From: Lewinellaceae bacterium | GTDB lineage: Bacteria > Bacteroidota > Bacteroidia > Chitinophagales > Saprospiraceae | DNA: 8,376 nucleotides | Reading direction: 5' to 3' | NCBI GenBank assembly: GCA_020636155.1 | Contig: JACJYM010000021.1 | Location: forward strand, 1-8,376 | Shown here: in pieces, positions 1-5,458 of the stretch | Layout of the letters: the number at the start of each line of letters is the position of its first letter | Position numbering within the stretch: position 1 is the stretch's first letter | Made by a program: the position numbers and the translations under genes | The notes under the pieces: generated by a model | The model's input: only the letters and a program-made list of their open reading frames with translations | Database searches by the model: none | What the model was told of the DNA's origin: nothing

Positions 1-552
1 TTTGAGTGGTTGACTATTATTGATGATGACCCAGATTGTGAAAAATTTGAAATCACATCGACTTTAATTGAATTTGATAATGATGATTTTAAAAAATTTA
101 TTTTTGAAATCTTCAAGGACGATCTTAAGCAAATACTGATAGGCCCAACTGGCATTGGAATGCCATGGAGCGATTTTGCTGATGTATGTCAAGATATAGA
201 AAATTTTACAATTCCACCTTTTTTAGACACAGAATGTGATAATAAATATGAAGCTGCATTTATAACCATGATGGCTGAAAATAAAATTGAAAATGATTAT
301 ACAGGATATTGTGAAATTTTAGATTGGAATAAACTGCTAGAACTTATTATTGATGTCATATTAAATGTCGGAGGATCCGAATCTATGTTTTTTTATAATC
401 GTAAGGCGCAATACTGTTTTTATCTTCATTATTCATGTGCTGTAGGTATATGGTACAAAGAAATGAATGACAATATAAGGAAAATATTATCGTATGCGTC
501 CAATTTGGATTACTTATTAAAATATAAGGATTTGAGGAAAAGTAATGCCTGA
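1..552 (+). CDS. Unrecognised acidic protein, putative immunity protein; 5' end beyond window
   Basis: The reading frame is open to the left edge (183 residues visible), so the true start probably lies outside. The TTG at 10 is only an in-window possibility. I do not recognise the family. The visible part is acidic and rich in Asp, Glu, Phe and Ile. It has no signal peptide or clear membrane segment, so it is probably a soluble cytoplasmic protein. The last third has an aromatic-rich stretch (FFYNRKAQYCFYLHYS, then GIWYKE) ending in a helical tail, a layout that suggests a small alpha/beta immunity protein. The main argument is position: it lies first in a run of toxin-tip fragments alternating with immunity genes, in the place an immunity gene would take behind a toxin tip lying upstream of the window. 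The function is inferred from context only. Confidence 0.6.
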   Translation, partial: FEWLTIIDDDPDCEKFEITSTLIEFDNDDFKKFIFEIFKDDLKQILIGPTGIGMPWSDFADVCQDIENFTIPPFLDTECDNKYEAAFITMMAENKIENDYTGYCEILDWNKLLELIIDVILNVGGSESMFFYNRKAQYCFYLHYSCAVGIWYKEMNDNIRKILSYASNLDYLLKYKDLRKSNA

Positions 553-570
553 ATACTAAGGTACATTATG

Positions 571-588
571 AAGGCCCGGTAGGGCCTT
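571..588. repeat. Perfect GC-rich hairpin between immunity gene and toxin tip
   Basis: A 7-bp perfect inverted repeat (AAGGCCC / GGGCCTT) surrounds a GGTA loop, 18 nt after the stop of the upstream gene. No T-run follows on the + strand, so it is not a textbook intrinsic terminator. It could be a weak terminator, an RNA-stability element or a recombination scar at the cassette boundary. Confidence 0.5.
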
Positions 589-741
589 AAGGAAATGCAT
601 AGAGATGCTCATAGAGGGAAAGGAAATTTCAATAAAAATCATCCACCAGGTCAGCATCAACCATTAACAAAATCACAACGAAGCAAATTTAATTCACAAA
701 TAAAGAGTTATTGGAAAAAAGTATTTAAAAAATGGAAATAA
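583..741 (+). pseudogene. Toxin-tip fragment 1 (truncated C-terminal end of a polymorphic toxin)
   Basis: The frame is open from just after a TAG (580-582) to TAA (739-741), with an ATG at 595 giving a possible 48-residue peptide. It is very basic. It starts with a His/Gly-rich part (HRDAHRGKGNF, then NHPPG) and ends in a Lys/Trp-rich helix (YWKKVFKKWK). The layout of Gly/Pro segment, LTKSQR, Asn, then a basic helix with a terminal W matches the two fragments downstream (1245-1409 and 1410-1733), so all three look like ends of related toxin domains. The stop is followed at once by the ATG of the SUKH immunity gene (TAAATG), the usual join between a toxin tip and its immunity gene. No delivery or repeat domain precedes it, so it is a displaced or decayed cassette. 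Whether it is translated is unknown. Confidence 0.5.
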
Positions 742-1212
742 ATGGATAGTAATACGAAAGATAATAGTGACTTATTGATTGAGTTTATTGATTCATTGGA
801 AGCGGAGTTCGTTGGTAAGTATATTCCTTTAAAGACTGTACCAAAGATCAATCACTATAGGTTGCCTGAAGATTACAAGTATTTTTTAAATTGGTCAAAT
901 GGTTTTTCACTTTTTGGAAGCGAAATTTTAGGCATTGGAAATGTACAGTATGACCTAATTAAAACAACTAAATGGGAGCAAAATGAATCAAATAATCTAA
1001 TGCCGTCTCACATAATTCCGTTTTCACCAGTGGGTAATGGAGATTTTTATTGCTTTGATCTAAAAGAAGGATTAGATGGAGATGGATTATGTCCCATAAT
1101 TTATTGGCAGTGGAATTATTCGAGTCCTGAGAGGTACGAAAAAGTTAACGATTCATTTATTGAATGGTTGAAAGAGTTAATCGATGACAGTTTATCGGAT
1201 GAAGAAGAATAA
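742..1212 (+). CDS. SMI1/KNR4 (SUKH) family immunity protein
   Basis: A 156-residue cytoplasmic protein with the SUKH-1 pattern. LPEDYKYFLNWSNG lies at residues 41-54 (the family's LPxDYxxFLxxxNG). It is followed by the GNGDFYCFDL strand pair at 98-107, CPIIYWQW at 117-124 and the closing helix SFIEWLKEL at 138-146. The tail is acidic (DDSLSDEEE). SUKH proteins commonly neutralise nuclease and other polymorphic toxins by binding the toxin domain, and their length of about 150 residues fits. The ATG follows the stop of toxin-tip fragment 1 with no gap, which supports both the start and the toxin-immunity pairing. The family call is secure. The partner toxin is inferred from adjacency. Confidence 0.88.
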   Translation: MDSNTKDNSDLLIEFIDSLEAEFVGKYIPLKTVPKINHYRLPEDYKYFLNWSNGFSLFGSEILGIGNVQYDLIKTTKWEQNESNNLMPSHIIPFSPVGNGDFYCFDLKEGLDGDGLCPIIYWQWNYSSPERYEKVNDSFIEWLKELIDDSLSDEEE

Positions 1213-1244
1213 GAATAAAAAGCCCTTGTACAACTTATGTCTAA

Positions 1245-1409
1245 GAAGAAGGTAAAACGGTAACTGAAATTGGTCAAAATGGAAATCCTATAAAGGGTCA
1301 TCCAGAATTGACACCTCAACAACGAAAAGTAATTATGAAACCTGTCAATCGAAGAAAAATTAGAAAATCAATGAAAAAAATCATGAAATGGCATCGAAAA
1401 CTGTGGTAG
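1245..1409 (+). pseudogene. Toxin-tip fragment 2, without start codon or immunity gene
   Basis: An open stretch from just after TAA (1242-1244) to TAG (1407-1409) encodes 54 residues. It starts EEGKTVTEIGQNGNPIKG, continues PELTPQQRKV and ends in a very basic helix (IRKSMKKIMKWHRKLW). It aligns with fragment 3 over the Gly-Asn-Pro-Ile turn, the QRKV helix start and the KW near the end. The two share the 12-nt stretch GGAAATCCTATA (1281-1292 and 1611-1622). The pattern resembles the ends of RHS-type toxin tips, but I cannot name the toxin family. The first in-frame ATG (1335) would give only a short helical stub, so this is a remnant. No immunity gene follows: the next 42 bases lead straight into fragment 3. 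Confidence 0.5.
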
Positions 1410-1733
1410 AGACAATTTGGATATTTCACGACGAAGGAGTGCAATTTACGATTGGAGTGCTTAAGTCTAAGGTTTTTTCAGAAGAATCCTGATAAAACTA
1501 TAGTTAATCAGGATGGAGTAACATTTGAACATAATTACAGATCTAATGACCATGCTCCGGCACATGCACACGTAAAGGGAAATGGTCCAAATACAAGAAT
1601 AGATAGGTTAGGAAATCCTATAGATAATACAGATTTACCAATGTCTAAAGCTCAAAGAAAAGTATATAAGAGTAATAGAAGTAAAATAAATAGGAAATTA
1701 AGAAAAATAGGAAAATGGCTGAGATTCAATTAG
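1410..1733 (+). CDS. Toxin-tip fragment 3, putative C-terminal polymorphic toxin domain
   Basis: The frame begins right after the TAG of fragment 2. No ATG lies before 1641. TTG at 1452, 12 nt after AAGGAG, is the best in-window start and would give 93 residues. This is the longest of the three tips. Residues 9-40 from TTG read as a strand region (FQKNPDKTIVNQDGVTFEH), then NDHAPAHAHVKGNG with clustered His that could be catalytic or metal-binding. TRIDRLGNPI and SKAQRKV follow, then a basic helix ending KWLRFN. The His-rich core plus basic tail suggests an enzymatic toxin tip, possibly acting on nucleic acid, but I do not recognise the family. The last 19 nt overlap the next gene in another frame, as in many toxin-immunity pairs. 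With no upstream delivery domain, it is probably an orphan cassette rather than a complete effector. Confidence 0.5.
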   Translation, partial: RQFGYFTTKECNLRLECLSLRFFQKNPDKTIVNQDGVTFEHNYRSNDHAPAHAHVKGNGPNTRIDRLGNPIDNTDLPMSKAQRKVYKSNRSKINRKLRKIGKWLRFN

Positions 1734-2302
1734 GTAAGTATTCTAAAAAATTATTAAAAAAACTAGGGTATTCTGAGTTATATTTAACTCATGGAATAAT
1801 ATCAATGACATTATTGCAAAAGCAATATGAAGACTATATAGAAGGCAAAGAAACGAATACAGAACATTTTAGATATGAGGTTTTAATTAACTACATTAAT
1901 TCCATATCTATATTATCGGAAGAAACATTTGATGTGCTTCTATCAATTATTAAATTGGATGAGGATACTGCTATGTCATTATCTGTTTGTTATTATTTAG
2001 AAAATAAGAAAAAATTAAATGATATACAGTGGCAAAGGTTAAAAAAGTTAATATTGAAAATTGGTGGAAGCACGAAAAAAATACATCTAATTGAATTAGC
2101 GAGATCAATAGACAGGAATGATTTTAATGTTAAAAAAATGATTGAATTAATCAAAGCAAATCCAGGTATTTATGATGCCTTTGCGATGCATAAGTTTAAT
2201 GATTCAATTGAAATTATGAAGATATTGCAAGAAAGTAGCTTGAAGAAAGTTAGAAACTATTCTAAAAATAGATATAATCAACTTGTTAAGAAACTGCCCT
2301 AA
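1715..2302 (+). CDS. Unrecognised helical protein, putative immunity protein of tip 3
   Basis: A 195-residue, Lys/Leu/Ile-rich soluble protein without signal peptide or membrane segment. I do not recognise the family. The sequence looks almost entirely alpha-helical, with leucine-rich stretches such as TFDVLLSIIKLDEDTAMSL and WQRLKKLILKIGGSTKK separated by short turns. That would fit a small helical bundle or a HEAT-like solenoid (inference). The ATG at 1715 lies inside the last codons of toxin-tip fragment 3 and overlaps it by 19 nt, so the pair is probably translationally coupled. This coupling and the position in the array make an immunity role the most likely one. The C-terminus is basic (KKVRNYSKNRYNQLVKKLP), unlike the acidic proteins at 1-552 and 742-1212. 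It could instead be a regulator or an unrelated orphan. Confidence 0.65.
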   Translation: MAEIQLGKYSKKLLKKLGYSELYLTHGIISMTLLQKQYEDYIEGKETNTEHFRYEVLINYINSISILSEETFDVLLSIIKLDEDTAMSLSVCYYLENKKKLNDIQWQRLKKLILKIGGSTKKIHLIELARSIDRNDFNVKKMIELIKANPGIYDAFAMHKFNDSIEIMKILQESSLKKVRNYSKNRYNQLVKKLP

Positions 2303-2360
2303 ACACCTACGTCCGCCACGGGAACGTTCTACGTCGAACGGGCTGAACTCACGGAAATTA
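2303..2360. other. GC-rich islet with palindromes after the toxin-tip array
   Basis: A GC-rich patch immediately downstream of the 1715-2302 gene stands out from the AT-rich surroundings. It holds the palindrome GAACGTTC (2322-2329) and an overlapping stem CGTTC / GAACG (2325-2329 with 2336-2340). It is not a clear terminator because no T-run sits at the stem foot, although a T-stretch lies some 25 nt further on. Short open stretches cross it on both strands but none looks like a gene. It may be a repeat remnant or an array boundary. The rest of the gap up to 2490 is AT-rich and I see nothing in it. Confidence 0.35.
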
Positions 2361-2490
2361 AGGCTTTATTTTTTGGTCGAGAGATAATGGGAAGTAAAAA
2401 GGTCTAAAATTGTCACTAATATGCGATAAAAGCGTCAATGTATGAACAAATGCAACAAAAATTCTATAATTATAAACTAAAAATATATAA

Positions 2491-2508
2491 TTTTACTTTA
2501 ACGTAAAA
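2491..2508. promoter_or_regulatory. Palindrome before hicB, candidate HicBA operator/promoter
   Basis: TTTTAC (2491-2496) and GTAAAA (2503-2508) form a perfect 6-bp inverted repeat with a 6-nt spacer, one base before the hicB ATG. TAATTTTA (2488-2495), close to the Bacteroidota -7 consensus TAnnTTTG, overlaps its left arm. HicB proteins often repress their own operon, so an operator here is plausible. No matching -33 box is clear. A start site this near would leave almost no leader if ATG 2510 is used. Confidence 0.35.
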
Positions 2509-2509
2509 G

Positions 2510-2878
2510 ATGAATGCAGTAATGATGCCTAAAATCCATGATAATCTAATAGTCTGTGATGACAGTTTTAAGGGTAATTTTACTTTACTGACTGGTAAGT
2601 CTGAATATTTCTATATAGCATTTATTCCTTCTCTCAATATTAGTGGATATGGTGAATCTGAAAAGGAAGCCGAAGAAAGCTTACACGTCTCTCTCGATGC
2701 CTTTAAAAACGACTGGGAAGAATGGAGTGATATACAGCGTGATGCTGAACTTAAGAAATTGGGATGGAAAATTGTATCTGATGAAGTGTTTGAATGTGCT
2801 TACGTAGATTGTGCAGGCAATCTTCGCAATTTCATACCTGAAACAGAAGATATTATTTCTAAAGAACTAGCATTGTAG
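2510..2878 (+). CDS. hicB: HicB-like antitoxin of a type II toxin-antitoxin system
   Basis: A 122-residue acidic protein whose N-terminal half matches the HicB partial RNase H-like fold. A strand YFYIAFIPSLNISGYGES (residues 33-50) is followed by the helix EKEAEESLHVSLDAF (51-65). This is the classic HicB pattern: an F/Y-x-A-x-(I/V)-P-x-L strand, then G-(E/D)-T/S and E-A-x-x-x-(L/I). No ribbon-helix-helix or HTH domain is obvious in the C-terminal half (66-122), which departs from many HicB proteins. The gene ends 7 nt before the HicA-like toxin, so the pair is an operon with the antitoxin first, the reverse of the E. coli order. The ATG at 2510 is the first in frame. ATGs at 2522 and 2525 are alternatives and would allow a longer leader. 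By family precedent, it binds and neutralises HicA and may repress the operon. Confidence 0.78.
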   Translation: MNAVMMPKIHDNLIVCDDSFKGNFTLLTGKSEYFYIAFIPSLNISGYGESEKEAEESLHVSLDAFKNDWEEWSDIQRDAELKKLGWKIVSDEVFECAYVDCAGNLRNFIPETEDIISKELAL

Positions 2879-2885
2879 GTTCTTC

Positions 2886-3122
2886 ATGCCGTTCAGACCC
2901 ATCAAGAGAAAACATTGGATAGCATATCTTACTTTTCTAGGATGCCACTATGAAAGGACAAAATCATCTCATGAACATTGGAAGTGTCCTGATTGTAATA
3001 GAACAATTACGTTTTGGACGAATAAGAAAGAGATTGAAGCTTTTCATATACTTACTAATCTTAAATCTTTAGATAAAAGGTTCGAAGATTTAGTAAGCTG
3101 GATAGAAGAACAGGAAAAATAA
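2886..3122 (+). CDS. hicA: HicA-like mRNA interferase toxin
   Basis: A 78-residue basic protein of normal HicA size (about 60-90). It shows the double-stranded RNA-binding-like HicA layout: N-terminal basic helix, FLGCHYERTKSSHEHWKC (residues 18-34) with the key His in the SSH motif (H29), strand RTITFWTNKKEI (39-50), and a helix with HILTNLKSL (54-62). Family members cleave mRNA in the cytoplasm and slow growth when not held by HicB. CPDC (34-37), with a further Cys at 20 and His at 29 and 31, replaces the usual hydrophilic loop and may bind metal or form a local hairpin. The extended C-terminal helix (VSWIEEQEK) occurs in a Bacteroidota-type subgroup as I recall it. It follows hicB by 7 nt and its stop is the first base of a terminator-like hairpin. 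Confidence 0.78.
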   Translation: MPFRPIKRKHWIAYLTFLGCHYERTKSSHEHWKCPDCNRTITFWTNKKEIEAFHILTNLKSLDKRFEDLVSWIEEQEK

Positions 3123-3152
3123 ACAAAAGCCCTCAATCGAAGCTTTTGTTTA
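3120..3152 (+). terminator. Terminator-like hairpin after hicA
   Basis: TAAACAAAAGC (3120-3130) pairs perfectly with GCTTTTGTTTA (3142-3152) across an 11-nt loop, starting at the hicA stop codon. The 3' arm contains the T-rich stretch, and the A-rich 5' arm would give U-runs on the opposite strand too, so it could work in both directions. The AT-rich stem has few GC pairs, so its strength is uncertain. Confidence 0.65.
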
Positions 3153-3180
3153 TTACACTTCATTATTAAGAAAAGTCTTA

Positions 3181-3242
3181 CGGAGTATCTATAAGATACC
3201 TGTCCGTCGTTGGTTTCACCTAGGTCGTTACCTACCCGACAG
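3181..3242. repeat. GC-rich islet with several stem-loops
   Basis: Three pairings can be read directly. CGGA GTATC with loop TATAA and GATAC...TCCG forms a hairpin at 3181-3206 with a 3-nt bulge. TAGGT-CGTT-ACCTA is a perfect 5-bp hairpin at 3221-3234. CTGTC (3200-3204) can pair with GACAG (3238-3242) as an alternative outer stem. The density of pairing in otherwise AT-rich DNA suggests a REP-like or transposon-derived element, or a small structured RNA. No tRNA features were seen. Confidence 0.4.
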
Positions 3243-3622
3243 ATTTGATATAAAATTTGGATAACTGACTGAAATTATATAATTTTATGCACTATGAGTA
3301 CGTGATATCCAATCTGTGAAAATATGGAATTCTACTATTATATACCAATATCCTGCTTAAAGTGTGTGGATAAAGAATGCAGAAGATTGGATGAATAGCA
3401 GTCAATGCCATAATAAGGGATTGGAAAGTTTATTAGAAATAAATGTAGAAAATCTATAGGTTGCAACATTACTTTTAAACCAAATTAAAAAATTGATTAC
3501 ACGAGGATGTGAGAATGGCCTATGCCAAGAGGATCAACTGTCCATTGTACCTCGTTGATTTATTTTCAATAGTTGAAAAAATAATTCACAGATATTATTT
3601 TTTCAAATCTCAAGAATATTAT

Positions 3623-3630
3623 TACTTTTA
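3623..3630 (+). promoter_or_regulatory. Candidate -7 element for the MORN/TonB-like lipoprotein gene
   Basis: TACTTTTA matches seven of eight positions of the Bacteroidota -7 consensus TAnnTTTG and ends 22 nt before the ATG at 3653. Upstream is a T-run (near 3598-3603) rather than a clean TTTG -33 box. The same octamer lies before ftsX on the other strand. In AT-rich DNA this is weak evidence. Confidence 0.2.
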
Positions 3631-3652
3631 AACTACTAACATTACTCACGAG

Positions 3653-4588
3653 ATGAAATACTACTTTATTGTTCTTTCTACACTTTTTCTATATTGCTGT
3701 GGCACTACGAAGCCACCACTATTTAGTGCAAATTCAGAAAAATTTAAAAACAAATACATAGAGTTTATTGGGAATGATGAAATTCCAATTGCAAGCTGGT
3801 ATCATTATGTAAAGACCAAAACCACTGACAATACGTACATTGTGAGGACATTTTTTCCTGAGACAAAACAGATTACTTCTGAAGTAATTTATAAAGATAA
3901 ATCCACTAAAATAGCGGAAGGAATCGCAAAATATTGGCATGAAAATGGAAACTTAAGTAAAGAAGGTGTTTATAGTAACTCAAAAGCTATCGGACTTTGG
4001 AAAGTATATGACCGAGATTCTGGCACCTTATCAGCTAAGGGTATATATGAAAATGGACTTCGAAATGGAATTTGGGAATTCTACGATTCAAAAGGACGAT
4101 TGAAAAAGACAATTAATTATATAGCAGATAAGAAAGACGGTGGTTTTCAGGAATATGATTCTTTGCAAGTCATCGTTAATGAAGGAATTTATAAGTCTGA
4201 TACTATTTTTCAACAATCCAAAGTCGATACCCTCAATCAAGATGTCTATGAAATGCCTTATTTATCTGAATTCAAAAATATTGAAGATGCTAAACTAAGG
4301 CATAAAAGCACTCAAAATGCCTTACTCCAGTATATTTCCGAAAATCTAAAATATCCGAAAAATGCAAAAAATTATGGAATCGAAGGTACGACTATTAACC
4401 AATTTACAATTGATAAAGATGGAAGTATTAGTGATATTGAAGTAATCATTGGAATTTGTCAAGACTTTAAAGACATGAATTTAAAAATACTCTCCAATAT
4501 GCCAAAGTGGGAAGCTGGAACTCAAAATGGAAAAAAAGTAAAGGTTTCGTACACCATTCCGATAAAATACAAGCTAGAACATTGGTAA
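3653..4588 (+). CDS. Predicted lipoprotein with MORN/YwqK-like repeats and TonB C-terminal-like domain
   Basis: A 311-residue protein. Residues 1-16 form a short signal peptide ending in LYCCG, so Cys16 (or Cys15) is the likely lipidation site. Placement in the cell envelope is therefore inferred. Residues about 88-160 hold repeats of the MORN/YwqK type (GIAKYWHENGNLSKEG, GLWKVYD, GIYENGLRNGIWEFYDSKGRL). Residues about 225-308 resemble the TonB C-terminal domain: LKYPKNAKNYGIEGTTINQFTIDKDGSISDIEV, then a helix and MPKWEAGTQNGKKVKVSYTIPIKY. Canonical TonB spans the inner membrane and has a Pro-rich linker. Both are absent here, so energy transduction is unlikely and a periplasmic protein-protein or peptidoglycan-facing role is more plausible. 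Bacteroidota carry many such TonB_C proteins. The gene stands alone, convergent with truB. The ATG at 3653 is the obvious start because it places the signal peptide first. Confidence 0.82.
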   Translation: MKYYFIVLSTLFLYCCGTTKPPLFSANSEKFKNKYIEFIGNDEIPIASWYHYVKTKTTDNTYIVRTFFPETKQITSEVIYKDKSTKIAEGIAKYWHENGNLSKEGVYSNSKAIGLWKVYDRDSGTLSAKGIYENGLRNGIWEFYDSKGRLKKTINYIADKKDGGFQEYDSLQVIVNEGIYKSDTIFQQSKVDTLNQDVYEMPYLSEFKNIEDAKLRHKSTQNALLQYISENLKYPKNAKNYGIEGTTINQFTIDKDGSISDIEVIIGICQDFKDMNLKILSNMPKWEAGTQNGKKVKVSYTIPIKYKLEHW

Positions 4589-4714
4589 TATAAATTTCTG
4601 ATACTAGGATGATCAATAGGTAAAGGAACATTGATTTATAATTGATTTTAATAGGTTAATCAAGTACGACACAGAGAAATTTATACTAAAACCAAATAAG
4701 AGAATCTCAATTGA

Positions 4715-5458
4715 CTATTGTATTGTATTCGGTCGAATCGCATCCATGGCGATATTAAAATCCTTCAAATCCCAAGCATCGGCAACATTAAAATCGCCAA
4801 TTTTCGTTCTTCTCAAATATAGCAAATACCCCCCTACCCCCAATGCATTTCCAAAATCATGTGCCAAGGATCTAATATATGTTCCCTTACTACAATGCAC
4901 CTCAAAGTCAATAAATGGCAGCTGGATGTTTGTAATTTTAAAATCGAATATACTGATTTTTCGAGATTCAGGTTGAAACTCTTTGCCTTCTCTTGCCAGT
5001 TTGTAAGCTGGTCTGCCTTTAATTTTTAAGGCACTGAATCGGGGTGGAAATTGATCTATCTCACCTATAAATTGTCCGACATTCTCCTGGATAATTTGTG
5101 GGGTCAAGTGGTCAAATGGCTTGATGTTTTCTTCATCCGTCTCTGCATCATAACTCGGTGTCTGAGCTCCGAGCCTAATTTTTCCTATATATACTTTATC
5201 CAAACCCTGAAATTCGTCAATGCGTTTGGTGTATTTTCCAGAACAAATCAAGAGCAGTCCTGTAGCCAACGGATCAAGAGTCCCTGCATGGCCTACCTTA
5301 ATTCTTGGGATATTCGCTGTATATTTTATCTTATTTCTGAGCTTATTGACCACATCAAATGAAGTCCACTCCAATGGTTTGTCAATAGGAATCAACTGAC
5401 CTTCACTAAAATCAATTTCTGGAGTAAGAGGTTTTTCTTTCGATAAGTAATTAAGCAT
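4715..5458 (-). CDS. truB: tRNA pseudouridine(55) synthase TruB
   Basis: Converts U55 in the T-psi-C loop of most tRNAs to pseudouridine, in the cytoplasm. Numbered from the ATG at 5458 (247 residues), IDKPLEWTSFDVV is at 25-37 and the catalytic motif GHAGTLDPLATG at 56-67, with nucleophile Asp62. KVYIGKIRLG is at 88-97, FSALKIKGRPAYKLAREG at 141-158, and KGTYIRSLAHDFG with conserved Arg196 at 191-203. It ends soon after the catalytic domain, without the C-terminal PUA-like extension of E. coli TruB, as is usual in Bacteroidota. I chose ATG 5458 because it overlaps the uppP stop by 8 nt. The frame extends to a TTG at 5482, adding the hydrophobic VSFIIIG encoded inside uppP, which is less likely. 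It is the last gene of the ftsX cluster and is probably translationally coupled to uppP. Confidence 0.96.
   Translation of the reverse strand: MLNYLSKEKPLTPEIDFSEGQLIPIDKPLEWTSFDVVNKLRNKIKYTANIPRIKVGHAGTLDPLATGLLLICSGKYTKRIDEFQGLDKVYIGKIRLGAQTPSYDAETDEENIKPFDHLTPQIIQENVGQFIGEIDQFPPRFSALKIKGRPAYKLAREGKEFQPESRKISIFDFKITNIQLPFIDFEVHCSKGTYIRSLAHDFGNALGVGGYLLYLRRTKIGDFNVADAWDLKDFNIAMDAIRPNTIQ

Larger units (their letters stand above)
3153..3652. other. 500-bp gap without a convincing gene
   Basis: No ORF over about 50 codons with coding character was found on either strand. A 31-codon stretch (GTG 3364 to TAG 3459) and a run from the hicA end to TAA near 3262 (ending DRFDIKFG) are open but lack recognisable motifs. 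The left end carries the structured GC-rich islet at 3181-3242. Further right, ACGAGG (3501-3506) and CCTCGT (3550-3555) could pair around the small hairpin TGGC-CTAT-GCCA. The rest is AT-rich and probably includes the promoter region of the lipoprotein gene. It may hold decayed accessory DNA or an uncharacterised RNA. Confidence 0.4.

Noticed and set aside
1116..1322. Minus-strand ORF of 68 codons overlapping the SUKH gene end
   Set aside because: It is antisense to the SUKH C-terminus and fragment 2, starts inside the latter, and shows no recognisable motif.
3181..3242. tRNA-like cloverleaf in the GC-rich islet
   Set aside because: No T-psi-C loop consensus, no acceptor stem of seven pairs and no anticodon-arm spacing; the hairpins do not fit a tRNA.
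3124..3262. Open + strand frame crossing the hicA terminator and the GC-rich islet, ending DRFDIKFG
   Set aside because: No start codon with support, overlaps a terminator-like hairpin, and the pairing potential explains the base composition as well as coding would.
3364..3459. Small + strand ORF (GTG start, 31 codons) in the 3153-3652 gap
   Set aside because: Too short, no motif and no clear ribosome binding site; open stretches of this size are expected by chance.
4746..5362. Plus-strand ORFs opposite truB (76 and 103 codons)
   Set aside because: They lie wholly antisense to truB, whose motifs are unmistakable, and their translations show no family features.
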